Origin: Hamiltosporidium tvaerminnensis
Taxonomy: Eukaryota > Microsporidia > Dubosqiidae
Assembly (NCBI GenBank): GCA_022605425.2
Contig: CM061246.1
Location: 1,671,501 to 1,735,500 of the forward strand
Reading direction: 5' to 3'
Length of the DNA stretch: 64,000 bases
Below are positions 43,186-54,789 of the stretch, one piece after another. The notes under the pieces were generated by a model that saw only the letters and a list, made by a program, of their open reading frames with translations, was not told where the DNA came from and did not search any database. A program made the translations under genes and the position numbers. Position 1 is the stretch's first letter. The number at the start of each line of letters is the position of its first letter.

Positions 43186-44181
43186 TTAGCTCATGTATAG
43201 AGAAAATTCCCTGATAATCTTTAAATTTTTTTCGAAATCCATAAATTCAGCTTTGTTTATAGCGAAAGCCTTCAAATCAAGTTTATTGTCTCCTTGGAGG
43301 TTTTTTTCGAATTCTACTAAACTTAAAGCAAATAGAAAAATTCTCTCTATATGATCGGAATTGTAAAGACTAAAATTATTTTTTATAAACAGTTTTTCTT
43401 GTTTCAATTTATCGAAGATATTCTGGTTAGTCAAAATATAATTTGTACTATCTCCATGTTTTGTGTTTGATGTTTTTCCACAAATATATTCTGTAAATTT
43501 TTTAATATTATCTTTAAAATTCCGAATTCGATCGTCTAAGTTACTTAGGTTACTGCCCGGCTTTATAGATAACTCCGTTACTACGCCTGAAATTTCCAAT
43601 CCTTCAAATTGTTCTGTGATATATTTTTCAAAGTCGAATTCTTTTGTTTTTTGAGTTCCCTGTTTGGCTTGATTTACAGCAAGACGGCTAACCTTGGAAT
43701 TTTTTAGACCGAATTGTGTTGATTCTTCTGAGTCTATGAGTTTTCTCTTTTCTAGATTGCAAATATGTATAGAATGCGGATCAGAATATGTGAGATCAAT
43801 AGGAGTCATTATATCTATTTTATCGCTCAAAACTGGCATTTTCTCTTGGTCTTCTCTAACAGATTTATCGATCTCACATGTTTTTGTTAAATTATCGCTA
43901 GAACTATTTGATAGGAAACTTTGAGTACATAACGGCTTTTCAGTTTCCAAACTATCAAGTTCGAGTTTTCTTTTTTTAGTTAAATCAGTTATTAGCTCAC
44001 TTAATCTTTCTTGCTTTCTTCTTTTTTCAATATCTACTTTTTTGGATAGTTGCTGGCTATATTTCACATCTATATGATTGGTTGGAGTATGAGGAATATC
44101 GAGTATAGAGAGCTGATTATCTTCATTTGTTGCAGTGCTGCATTTTATAAATTCTTTTGTGAGTAAAAAGAAGAAAAGCAT
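43186..44181 (-). CDS. N-terminal part of a frameshifted unrecognised gene, possible signal peptide
   Basis: A 331-codon frame. The first 17 residues (MLFFFLLTKEFIKCSTA) form a short hydrophobic stretch ending in a small-residue site, compatible with a signal peptide, so the product may be secreted or enter the ER. Residues 40-75 are basic and probably coiled (EKRRKQERLSEL), 75-175 are Ser/Thr/Asp-rich, and 185-331 are helical. The function is unknown; secreted or nuclear effector-like proteins of this make-up are common in microsporidia, but no localisation is proven. Only CC precedes the ATG. The ORF ends 98 nt before the next one and probably continues into it through a frameshift at the A7 run. 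Confidence 0.7.
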   Translation of the reverse strand: MLFFFLLTKEFIKCSTATNEDNQLSILDIPHTPTNHIDVKYSQQLSKKVDIEKRRKQERLSELITDLTKKRKLELDSLETEKPLCTQSFLSNSSSDNLTKTCEIDKSVREDQEKMPVLSDKIDIMTPIDLTYSDPHSIHICNLEKRKLIDSEESTQFGLKNSKVSRLAVNQAKQGTQKTKEFDFEKYITEQFEGLEISGVVTELSIKPGSNLSNLDDRIRNFKDNIKKFTEYICGKTSNTKHGDSTNYILTNQNIFDKLKQEKLFIKNNFSLYNSDHIERIFLFALSLVEFEKNLQGDNKLDLKAFAINKAEFMDFEKNLKIIREFSLYMS

Positions 44182-45519
44182 GGATATAAGTTTATGATTA
44201 TATAAATAATGTAATAATTAGAAAAAAAAATTTAAATTGTAAATAAAATTTTTTGTTCGAAAAAAGAAAGAATATTCCAATTATCAATAATTTAATTTAA
44301 AAAAAAATAAAAGAATATTTCAAATATCGAAACTTTGATTTTCTAAATATATAAGAATATAAAATATGTTTTCTTTTTAAAGAATGATGTTGTATTAAAT
44401 GTTTATAACTAATATATTTAATTTTAAATTTTTTTCTAAATTATTAGAATGAAAAATTTTGACGACGAAATTATAAAAAATAAAGCTGTTAAGAACTTTG
44501 AAACGTTTCTAAAGGAGATTAAACTTTTTTAGATGCATTAGCGAAATTCAAGAGATCTTCACTTTGACGGACATATATAAAACTGTCCACATTGTAGTAA
44601 AAAAATAGTTGTCGGCCCGCCTACTCTGTCGCGTAACCAAATCTTCGTATTCTTGTCTCAATGTATTTGCTTTTATACCAGTCGATACCCAAACAAATTT
44701 CAATACGGCAGACTTTGCAGAAGGAAAGCGACTGAAGATTTGTATTCTATACTGGTTTCTGCCACATTTATAGGGTAGGAATAATATCGATATGCTTTTG
44801 AGGTAGTAGAGAAGCGATAAAACTCATTTTCTAAAGATGCATGTTGGGGAATCATATGATTTTATATTGAGAAATTTAGTGTTTTTGTAGTATCAATTTG
44901 TAGATAATTAATACCTGCTCGTGCGAAGATAAGGCGGAGCGACAAATGCTTGATGCTTGTATCTTTGTACTATATTCTCAGGAATTACTCCCTTTTTATT
45001 CCCATAAAAGAAACTTTTGTAAAATAAAGGATCCTCTGTAAAAAACAGAGAAGAGGTTTGTTCGAATTCCAATGATTCCAAGGGATTAGTTACAGATATG
45101 ATTTCGAACTTCATTAACTATATAGATGTTAAATATCTTAAATATCGTGTATATATAAGAATATATAAAGCATCGCGTATAATCTTGGTGGCGTAGATAT
45201 GCCATGGCGAATAAACACGAAATAAAACCCGGATCCGCTCATAAAAACCTAAGAATTAGGTCTATATGTTAATTCGTATCATAATTTTTTCAAAAAAGCT
45301 ATTAGGGAGGAAATATTCTTCATGAGAGACTAAATCACATGAGAAAAACGAGAGAAAATCAATTCAAACAATATCTGAAAATATGATTTTTGGGAATTTT
45401 ATTAAAAAGAATTGTTCTTGGAATGTTTTTACTTAGATACTTATTCCGTTCCTCTTTGAAGTCTCAGTATCGGGGATGAACAAATAAATGGTTATCCTTT
45501 GTTTCTTTTAATTAGTTAT
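44182..45519. other. Intergenic, with a GC-richer stretch of unclear origin
   Basis: Around 44590-44770 (+) one frame gives NCPHCSKKIVVG followed by about 50 open codons, a CxxC pair like a zinc ribbon. On the minus strand a 68-codon ORF lies at 44908-45114. Neither can be assigned; the composition suggests decayed mobile DNA. Confidence 0.4.
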
Positions 45520-45660
45520 AACTCGGGATTATAGGGGATTGGTCTATAGATCCGGTGTGGTTTATATCCTTTCACACTGGCAGCAATGATTTCAATACGA
45601 ATCTTAGGCATTCAGTACCAAACAGAAAGTTTTTAACGTGGTTATCCTTACTCTACCTTC
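45520..45660 (-). repeat. DR1-related fragment F
   Basis: On the minus strand AAGGATAACCACGTTAAAA then ACTTTCTGTTTGG match the DR1 5' end; the rest (GATCTATAGACCAATCC, TATAATCCCGAGTTATAA) matches fragment E. Confidence 0.7.
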
Positions 45661-46954
45661 TTTGAAAGTTTTACAGATATAAAGTTAGAAATAAATTCAC
45701 AAAAAAAATTATGTATTTCAATTATTCGAAGCATATTTTATCGCGAGTCGACTTAGCGAGTTGAATACATTAATATTTTAAATAGTGATGTGGGTTTGTG
45801 GTTTTAAGTTAAATGTGAGACAAAAATGATAAAGTCACTAATGAAAAATATTTGATGCATTTTTTAGCATATACTCATCCTGTAGTATATATTCTATTGA
45901 TGGATATCGTAGGATTATTAATGGGTTTTTAATAGAAAGCTATTTGATTGATTTTTTAATGATTTCATTATCAAGCAACTTATGATTCTATAAGCATCTT
46001 TTTAATATCTGAACATCTTAAATTTACAAGAACGAGAAACTGAATGGTCTTACTGCCAGCTTAAATTTCTAATCCTAAGGTGCACATGAGATGTTCAGAT
46101 TGTAGCCAATTAACTGCGTATTTAAATTATGCAAGTTTTGGGCAAATTCGGACAAACTCGTTTAGCTTGCAGTACTGCGACGGCGTTTACCCGTTAATCA
46201 GTTAGATGATATGAGACGGATAGCGAAAAGAAAAATAACAGGCTTTAGCGAATGTTTCCAAAAATGAAAAAAAACGGAAGCAATTTAAAGCCAACGTGGA
46301 ATGATATAAAAAAAGCGCATGGTAATATAAAACATGCCCTTGCGACTTAATCCATTGGAAATTTGAATTTTAAGATTTAATCCTCGAATTCGTGAAAGTG
46401 ATTATACTTAAATGAAAAATTTATATATCAGAAGAGCTAAAAAAATTATGAGCAATAAAAATTTTTAGACTGAAAGTGGAGAGAGATTGTTTTCAAGTTA
46501 TTTTTTGAATTGTATGTGGCTTCATGTGCGGAAAATTTAATTGGAAATGGAAAAATTGGCAATAGATACAAATGCGGATTCTGTTTATACCAATAATTCA
46601 TTATTAACTGATAATCTTGAGTTTTTTGAAGTTAAAAGTTCGACTTTAGCATCAAGATAAATCATGTAAAAGTATTTTTCCATTATAGGATTGCATATAA
46701 ACAGATATGAATACCTAAAAAATAACATATTTTTTTAGCGGAACTCCGATTCTAGAATATTTGGAATTAATATATATTTCGCAATGATAGAATCTTATCT
46801 GAAACAGCACAAATAAGCCATTCGAAGAATTAAACTCCAATTTTTTGATACTTGAAAGGCATTCTCGTACTAAATATAATGTAAATATAATTCTGCAATA
46901 TCCACATGCAATATCAATAATTACAAATCATAAAGAAGTAACTCAATTTCCTTT
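45661..46954. other. Intergenic, nothing assigned
   Basis: At about 46090-46205 (+) one frame is open with RCSDCSQLTAYLNYASFG, but it is flanked by stops and has no start; possibly part of a decayed element. Confidence 0.4.
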
Positions 46955-49900
46955 TTTCGTTAGCAGAATTGTCTTAGAGTATTCCCTGCTTGTTGTAAGA
47001 AGCGACGTAAAGGAACTGGTCTTTCTGGCTGGGGGCTGGGCGTAGAGCCAACAACCCCCCTTTAAAACCAACTTGTTACAAAACCCAAAAACGTAATTAA
47101 ATCCAAAAAGAAAATTAAAAAACTTCCTAGCGTGGTTAACGAAAAAATTATTTTCTACTTACAAAATGAAACGTGCGTTCTTTTCATAAGCTCGGTGCCA
47201 CGAAGTGTCTGTCTGATGTGATTTTGAGCGTAAAATCGATATTGTAGCACTACAAGAAATGAGATGGACTGGAAAAAGAATTATGAATAAGAAGGAGTAT
47301 TCACTTTACTATAGCTGTCACGAAAAAGACCACCTACTGGGAACAAAATTCATGGTTGGAAACAAGATTATCCGCTTGTATCGAATTTCAAGCCTACACA
47401 ACTAGGCTATTTAGAATCATAATAAGAGGGAAATTTTTCAACTATAGTATCATCAATGCCCGTGCTCACACAGAAGATACAACTGAGGAGGAAAAAGAAG
47501 CCTTCTATGATCCTTTGGGGAAATTATACGACGATTGTTTTAGAAATGACATTAAATTTCTGTTAGAAGACATGAACGCAAAAATAGGTAAAGACTCTGC
47601 CTGTAGCGTATTAGAAATTATAGTCTACATGAGGAGCATTCTGAAAATGGATTCCGACTGATTAATTTTGCAATGAGCCGAAATTTAATTGTTGGGGGAA
47701 CAATTTTCGATCACAGGAACATACACAAGGGTACTTGGACGACGCCGGATGAGCGTACAGTCAATCAAGCAGATCACAGCTTCAGATTACTTGATGTTAG
47801 TGTAAATCGCAATGTCAACCTCGATAATGATCATTTCCTCCTTGTTGCACGACTTAAAGCAAGAACCTCACACACCAGAAATCAAAAAAGGATTAGGTCT
47901 GTCAGATATAACACCTGTATGTTAAAGAAAGAGAAAAGGAAGAAAATCTATGAATCAAAAGCCGACGAAATAGTTAGAGAACGGAGTAAGGAAGATATAG
48001 ATAACAATTGGAAAATATTTTTACAAATAAAGTAGCAGCAGCCTGTGTTTCCATTGGATTTAAGTGAAGTGTTAGAAGAAATGAAAGGTTTGATGAAGAA
48101 TGTGCGGGCATAACCAAAGCTAAGAATGAGGCTTACAACTTGATGATACAAAAAAAGCGGTCCAGAGTATATACCGAAAGGTATAGAGATGCGAGAAATG
48201 AGGAAAAGAGAATACATCGAGCTAAGAAGAGAAAGTCTATGATGACGCAAATGGAGCCGATTCAGAAATATAGTACCAAACACTTGAGCAGAGAAATATT
48301 TAGAACGATGAATGATAATAGACGAGCTTTCATTTCGCGAACAAAAAACTTTATAAGTAAAATGGATGAGATAATAAGTGACACTCAAGGTGTAATAAAT
48401 AGATAGTCTAATAATTTAGAGAACTACTAGGTGAATGCGGAGACCAAGTAGACAAAGACAACGTTTTTGACGAACTAGATGATACGGATAGCTATAAAGA
48501 TATAAGGCCTTCTAATGAAGAAGTACATAAAGCCGTGTAAAAACTGAAAAACAATGAAGCCCCTGGGGCAGGCGAAATTCCATGTGAATTCATTAAAAAT
48601 GCTGGTGGAAATTACATTAAGGAGCTGAAGGATTTACTTAGAGTGATATGGAAAGAAGAGAAAATGTCTAAAGAATGGGATTAAGTCTTGTCTTTTTGAT
48701 TCACAAAATGGTAACACACTGAATTGTGAAAATTACCGAGGAAAATCTCTTCTAAACACAACCTACAAAGTTCTGTCTAGAAATATTTTCATACGACTGC
48801 TCTTTATGCGAGAACATCATCGGAGAATACCAATCCGGCTTCCGGAAAGATAGTCGACATCGGACCAGATATTAGATTAAAAAATTCTTAAAAAAACATT
48901 GGAATATAAGATAAGTACCCACCACCTTTTTGACGACTTCCAGAAAGCATATGACAAAGTCAACGGAAAAATGCTTTACAGAGCCATGAAAGAATTTAGT
49001 ATTCCACGTAAATTGATTAGATTGACTAAAATAACAATGTCTGTTCGAATTGCAAGATCAGAATACAGTCAACCCTATCAGAACCAGCTAGAACATTTAA
49101 TGGTCTAAGGCAGGGTGACACAGTGACATGTTTACTATTTAATTTGGCTCCAGATAAAGTAGTCCGTGATTTAAGCCTACCGCCTGGGGTCATATATTTA
49201 ACGAGACCATTCAAATCCTAGCATGCTCTGATGATATTGCCCTTAATGCAAGATCAAAAGCTAGTTTGCAAAGTGCGTTATAGCTTTGAAATCTGCAACA
49301 AAGAAGACGGGCCTGATTATTAAGATCCGCAAGACCAAATATATGACACTTAGCATGACCGAAGACACCACAATTCCAAGTCGAGGATTATATCTTTAGA
49401 ACAGTAGAATGTTTTTTTATTTAGAATACCGAATAGATATAAACAACAACAGCTCAAAAGAAATTGAAAGAAGCATTAGGCGGTGAACAGTGCTATTTTA
49501 GTCTATTCAAGTACTTTAAGTCTAATCTCATCATTAGGAAGACAAAAGTCATGCCCTACAAAACGCAGCCGAGACCTCTTCTCATATATGCACCAGAATC
49601 TTGAGTTGTTAAGAAGACTGATGAGCAAAGACTAGCGGTTTTCGAAACGAAAGTACTGAGACGTATCTATAGACCTAAAGAAGAAAATGGCAGGTGGAGG
49701 AAACGACATAACAAGGAACTCCACATCGAATTAAGGGATATGCTACTAGTAGACTTGGTCTGCCTGAACAGACTCCGCTGGGTAAGACACCTGCTAAGAA
49801 TGGGAAAACATCGCATACCTTCCAAAGTTTTGAACCATATACCAGTGGGAAAGGGAAGGTGTGAAGATCTAAGACTCGCTGGATTGATCAAATCGAAAAA

Positions 49901-50020
49901 ACCGACCGACTTCTAGGAGATGAAGACTGGTGGAATTTTGCGTTGGAAAGAGACCGGTGAGCGATATTACTTAGGGAAGCCAAGGCTTGTGCAGGGCTGT
50001 AGCGCCGAAAATACATAAAG
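46955..50020 (+). mobile_element. RTE-clade non-LTR retrotransposon, near full length, defective
   Basis: The order of an APE-type LINE is visible across several frames with stops and shifts. Endonuclease: DIVALQEMRWTGKR (about 47228), FFNYSIINARAHTED and DMNAKIGKD (47436-47595), GGTIFDHRNIHKGTW with DNDHFLLVARLKAR (47690-47860). RT: KLKNNEAPGAGEIP (48543), THHLFDDFQKAYDKVNGK (48915, motif A), GLRQGDT (49105), ACSDDIALNA (49220, the usual ADD changed to SDD). C-terminal: RLMSKD and LRWVRHLLRMGKHRIPSK (49775-49825), PVGKGRCEDLR. It ends AGGGCTGTAGCGCCGA at about 50007. Similarity to RTE/BovB-like elements comes from the endonuclease blocks. The 5' 130 bp recur in the short elements at 20.8, 22.7 and 60.4 kb. 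The copy cannot encode an intact protein. Confidence 0.88.
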
Positions 50021-51601
50021 AAAGAAGTAACCTACATAAAGCAACTAGCTTCTTTAGTTGGACAGTGCGGGGCGTGCATTTTGGTGAAATAGGATGTATA
50101 TTAGGCCAAGATAGAAATAGCGGCTTTAACTTACTAGAACATGATTCGATAGAAAGCGTATAATGTTCTTTTGAGATAAAAATACTTGTTTTTCATCCTA
50201 AAGATAGACAGGAAAGAAAGAAAAAATCAAACCCAAAGACGGCTATTTTAAAGTTATAAAATGCCAATAAACCCATCGTTACATCAATAAAAGGCCTTTT
50301 GCAAAAAGTAAACGTTTGAGCAAGCTGCTGATAAACGAGAAAAACGTAAAATAGACTCTTCGGCTTTTAGGGTTATAAAACGAAATAGAAAATCCAAAGC
50401 CACATTTAATGTCATATAATACAAGAAAAAAACTGCTTTTATATGGATATTACTCTTCGAACTGATAAAATAAAAGAAATATAAAGCCACGCGATGTAAA
50501 TGTGTTCTGGTATTTCAGGGATATACATGATTTTGATCTGTAAAAGGAAGAATTAGACAAAGCAATCAGTTTATAAAACTATTAAAAATTTATCCTTTCG
50601 GTGCAAGAAAAGTATTAACACTACTAAGCAATGATATAGAATGAAAAGATCAATTTTGAATTTTTGATTTTATTTTATACAAACAAATTTATCTTGGCAA
50701 AGCGAATTAAGGATCATCGTTCAAAAATTCTCAAAAATAGATTTTCGTAAATTAGAGCTATGTCAGAATAAAAAAAATCTAAACATACTGCATAAAAAGA
50801 CATTATATTTTTAAGTTAAACAAGATACTGAGTTATATAATCCTCATTCCGCAATAATTACATACCAAAACTTAATTCAAACAGTAGAAACCCAAAAATT
50901 CAAGAAGTAGACTTTTTTGCCAATGTGTTTGGTCTCATATTTATCAGTAAAAGTTTAGATATTTTCATAAAGGATAACCCGGATGCTATTAGGATTAAAT
51001 ATTGCGTGGTCCACGGAAAAGACCGCAAATTTTCATAAAGGTGGAAAGTTATACACATTATTAACGCAAAAAAAGTAAAAAAATTTGTTGATCAATAAAG
51101 AATCCTTAACTAGAGAATAAATTCGAAGAGATTTGGTTAAAGAAATCGCTACATTTTATGCTTAATCTGTGAGCTACTAGAAAACAATAATTACACTAAA
51201 GATACTCGCAAATTAGGAAGAATTTCCTAAGCAAACAAACATCTAAGGTATTAAATTTTTAAATGAAGATTAAAGATCAAAATCAAAGTAATTTAGTCAA
51301 ATTTAGGTAAACTTAAATTATAAAGAATAGCCTAAATTAAATTTGAAAAATCACAGTAAACTAAGTAAAACGAAGAGAGAAAAACAGGTCAATAGTTAAT
51401 ATATTTTAGTATAAAATAGAATGAAGCCTTTTTAAGAAGATAGAACTCTTTTAATAAATGTAAATTGATTTTAAATAAAAGCATATTTATATATCTTTGA
51501 AGATATTTTCTCATAACACAAAATTCCTTTTACATATACTGATATACAATCATCATCATGCAAAAGACGAATTCTTTGGTGCAAGACAGGGAAAATTATT
51601 T
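50021..51601. other. AT-rich intergenic region, nothing recognised
   Basis: No supported gene or repeat; a 68-codon minus ORF at 50284-50490 looks fortuitous. Confidence 0.5.
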
Positions 51602-51883
51602 TCAAAACAAAAATTTATATTTCACTAAAAAATCACATCTTGACAAAATATTTTCCAAATCTAATTTTTTTATAATTAGTGGTACGAAATATCCTCCATT
51701 AACTCTATCATAGCCAAGTATTACTAGTATTATATACTTGTAAAACTTTTTTTTAGTAAATTCGTATTCTGTAATTAAAGAATTTAAAATAACTTTATTT
51801 TGTAAATCTTTATATTCAATAGGTTGGTTTAAAAAATCTAGCATTTTTTTTTGTTGAAAAGAAATTTTATATTTGAAATACAA
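51602..51883 (-). CDS. C-terminal tail of the large helical protein, in a shifted frame
   Basis: The frame overlaps the end of the 948-codon ORF by 46 nt and continues for about 80 residues beyond it: MLDFLNQPIEYKDLQNK, then VILGYDRVNGGYFVPLIIKK. The frames meet at an A9 run on the coding strand (51844-51852); one additional A would let the large ORF read into this one. The non-repetitive, hydrophobic-polar pattern and the native-like C-terminus favour it being real coding sequence rather than a chance ORF. Confidence 0.6.
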   Translation of the reverse strand: MYFKYKISFQQKKMLDFLNQPIEYKDLQNKVILNSLITEYEFTKKKFYKYIILVILGYDRVNGGYFVPLIIKKLDLENILSRCDFLVKYKFLF

Positions 51884-54684
51884 AATTCTATTTTACGAAT
51901 CTTACTTATAAAAATTTGGCTATTTTTTGTGAGATTGTATTCTTTAAAACAACAATAAAAAATATCTCGGTAGTAAAAAATATTTTGATTTTCCAAAATA
52001 TCAAACATAGAAAGTTTTATAAATTCATTTAAAATTAAAAAATGATTTTCTTTGTATTTTTTGTACTCAAAAGAAGTACTTTCATCGAATTTATCTTGAT
52101 CTTCTAGCAATGGGAATGGATTAAAATTAGTTAAATTTTTAAAGAAATCTAATTTTTTAGTTTCTTTTGCAATTTTAAGCTTCTGTTCTTCACTAAGAAA
52201 ATTTATTAAATTTTTTTCTTTAAAAAATATTTCTTCGTAATTTAATAATAATTTGGTCAAATATTCTGTCGAGTTAGATCTTTTTGTAATTTTTGAAAGA
52301 AATTTTGAAAGAATTTGTAAATTGTTTTCTGATTTTGTAAATAAATTTTCTAAAAATGACCAATCATATGAAGGGATCTCCTTTAAGAATATAAACGCTT
52401 TTAAGAAAGTTTCAGGATCTTCTACACAATTCAAATATAATTTATTCAAAATTAAATTGCCAGAAACAATATTTTCTTGATATTTTTGAAGATTTACATC
52501 CAATATTCTCACGGCCTCATAAATATCAATTTTTTCCGTCGAAGTATAACTTTCGAAATTATCAAACATAAATTCAGTCAAATTAAAATTTTTTTCATAA
52601 AATTCTTTAAAGTTTTTATTTTCATTTAAATTGAGAATTTTAAATTGAAATTTAATTTTGTATTCCTCTTCGATGAAACACGTATCAAGAATCAGTTTTA
52701 TTATGAAATAACATTCATCTGTTTTTGATAAATCAAAATAAATTTCAAATAAATTCATAATTCTATTTTTATAATTTTTTGAAATATCAACGTTTTTCAA
52801 AACATATAAAAGAAATAATAAAATATAAAAACTTAAATCATCACTTCTTGCTTTGATTGAGGAAATATAATTTATAATTGTATCGTGTGAAGTGGAATCT
52901 TGTATAAATAATGCCGTAGAAACTGATATTAAATGAATTATACTTGAAATACCTCTTTTCTTTCTAAATAAAGAATCTAAAGATTCAATTCTATTTTTTC
53001 GTAAATAAACAGACCAAAATCTTGGAAAATACAACTTGGTTTTCAAATCTTTAGGCAAATAAAACGTTGAAAGCATTTTTTCAAGCGGTTTTAGTTCAAA
53101 CAATAAATCATTTATATATGATTCCTTACAACTGACATTTTCTTTTTTTAAATCCACTTTTTCTTTTTTCGAAGGTACTTTCAAAGTATCCTCGTCTTTT
53201 TCAACAAAATATGCAATTATTTCTGGATATTCGTCGTAATTTTTAAAATGTTCTCTATTTTCTATCAATTTATCAAAAATCGCACCTAAATTTCCATAAA
53301 AGCTAACCAGTGTTTCGTAATTTATTCTTTTTAAGATAATTGGATTTATAAAAATAAAATTTTTATCAATTAACTTCAAATATTTTTCATTAAAATATGT
53401 AAAATATTCAAAATACAATTCTTTACATTTCATTTTATCTTTATTTCTATTAAATTCATCTAAAATTTCTTTCTCAAATAAAGAAAAATCGAGTTCTTCA
53501 TTTTCGATTTCTGATAAATACACATTTAAAAAATCAATCGGTTTTACCTTAAAATATTTATTAAAAAGCATTATAAAATTTGATTTCCCCATAACTGATA
53601 GCTCCTCTGTCAAATCTTCTTTGCATCTTTCATTTAAAAGATTTTCTGTAATTTTTTTTAATTCATTTTTTACACTCGAATTTTTTTTAGCTAATTCTAA
53701 AACTTCTTTGATCGTAAAATTAAATTCTTGTAAAACATTTTTTAAATCATTCTTTGAAAAATAGAAATCTAAATCATAAGTTTTAAAAAGTTTAAAATGA
53801 ACATAGAAATCATCAAAACCTTTTTTATAAACACTTTCCCTATTAAAATAGACTTGCCATTCTTCCTCATTGTAACATTTTTTCTTAAAAAAAGAAATAA
53901 TATCTCTAATATCCAATGTATCCCATTTTGACAACTCATAATTTTCCAAATCTTTATATTCCAATTTTGTATTACTTCTTCTTATTCCATATTCTTTAAA
54001 ATTAAAAATTTCTAAATTTACACAAATAATTTTCTCAAAATACTCAGGAAATTCGTTTTCATTGATTATTTTTATTTTATAATTAATATCACTGGTTTTC
54101 AATAATTTTATCGTTTTAGACAAAACATAAATTACGTTTTTTTTAAACTTTTCTTCAAAAATATTTCTTGAAATGAAATATCTTTTAAATTTTTTTATAT
54201 CCGTTTTTTTACAAATATTTCTTAATAAAAATTCTAAAATATAATCTACTCTGTATTTTCCAAGTAAAATTTTTAAATATTTTTCTTTTTCATCAATTTT
54301 TTTCCATAAAAAAATAAAATCATAAATATTTGTAAGTTGTAGATAATTTAAAGTAAAATCTACAATATTTTCTTTAAAGAATTCATCTACTTCATTTTCT
54401 TTGTAATATTCCAAAATAAAAGTTACCGATTCTTTCTTATAAAAAACTGGTTTTATTCTTAAATAAATCAAAATGAAAGTAGAATATCGTTTTCGTACAC
54501 CCTCATTGTTTAAAAAATTTTCTATCGGAACTGAATGCAAAATTGAATTATTTTTTATATTTAAATAAGCAATTGGAACAAGATATTCTGGATATTTGGT
54601 CTCTGTCAAAATTTTTATATCCAATTCATAATTTTTCTTAGAAAAATACTTTTTTGTAATTGTATACCTTGAATCTTCTTCCAT
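51838..54684 (-). CDS. Unrecognised large helical protein (948 codons before frameshift)
   Basis: I do not recognise the family. The protein is almost entirely helical with many Lys/Glu/Phe/Leu repeats of about 30-40 residues, resembling HEAT/ARM-type scaffolds; there is no signal peptide, membrane segment or catalytic motif. A charged stretch at about 495-530 (KVPSKKEKVDLKKENVS) separates two helical halves. It ends in the poly-A-encoded LFNKKKC, directly after the A9 run where the frame is probably lost; with the downstream segment the product would be about 1028 residues. The ATG at 54682-54684 is preceded by CCC at 54688-54690 (minus strand). The upstream neighbour is a truncated REL-type LINE whose visible end is only about 105 bp from the start codon. 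Confidence 0.88.
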   Translation of the reverse strand: MEEDSRYTITKKYFSKKNYELDIKILTETKYPEYLVPIAYLNIKNNSILHSVPIENFLNNEGVRKRYSTFILIYLRIKPVFYKKESVTFILEYYKENEVDEFFKENIVDFTLNYLQLTNIYDFIFLWKKIDEKEKYLKILLGKYRVDYILEFLLRNICKKTDIKKFKRYFISRNIFEEKFKKNVIYVLSKTIKLLKTSDINYKIKIINENEFPEYFEKIICVNLEIFNFKEYGIRRSNTKLEYKDLENYELSKWDTLDIRDIISFFKKKCYNEEEWQVYFNRESVYKKGFDDFYVHFKLFKTYDLDFYFSKNDLKNVLQEFNFTIKEVLELAKKNSSVKNELKKITENLLNERCKEDLTEELSVMGKSNFIMLFNKYFKVKPIDFLNVYLSEIENEELDFSLFEKEILDEFNRNKDKMKCKELYFEYFTYFNEKYLKLIDKNFIFINPIILKRINYETLVSFYGNLGAIFDKLIENREHFKNYDEYPEIIAYFVEKDEDTLKVPSKKEKVDLKKENVSCKESYINDLLFELKPLEKMLSTFYLPKDLKTKLYFPRFWSVYLRKNRIESLDSLFRKKRGISSIIHLISVSTALFIQDSTSHDTIINYISSIKARSDDLSFYILLFLLYVLKNVDISKNYKNRIMNLFEIYFDLSKTDECYFIIKLILDTCFIEEEYKIKFQFKILNLNENKNFKEFYEKNFNLTEFMFDNFESYTSTEKIDIYEAVRILDVNLQKYQENIVSGNLILNKLYLNCVEDPETFLKAFIFLKEIPSYDWSFLENLFTKSENNLQILSKFLSKITKRSNSTEYLTKLLLNYEEIFFKEKNLINFLSEEQKLKIAKETKKLDFFKNLTNFNPFPLLEDQDKFDESTSFEYKKYKENHFLILNEFIKLSMFDILENQNIFYYRDIFYCCFKEYNLTKNSQIFISKIRKIEFCISNIKFLFNKKKC

Positions 54685-54687
54685 TGT

Positions 54688-54690
54688 GGG
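54688..54690 (-). promoter_or_regulatory. CCC start motif of the large helical protein gene
   Basis: TTACCCACAATG on the minus strand, 3 nt between CCC and ATG. Confidence 0.7.
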
Positions 54691-54789
54691 TAAATCTTTT
54701 TTTTGATTTAAAAATCAACATCTTGCTATCCGAAATGATAAAATTTCCAATAAAAAATAAATTTGGGTCTACGTTCAAAGTACTGACTT

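Noticed and set aside
47356-48406. ORFs of 88-146 codons as host genes
   Set aside because: They are fragments and shadows of the LINE endonuclease/RT region.
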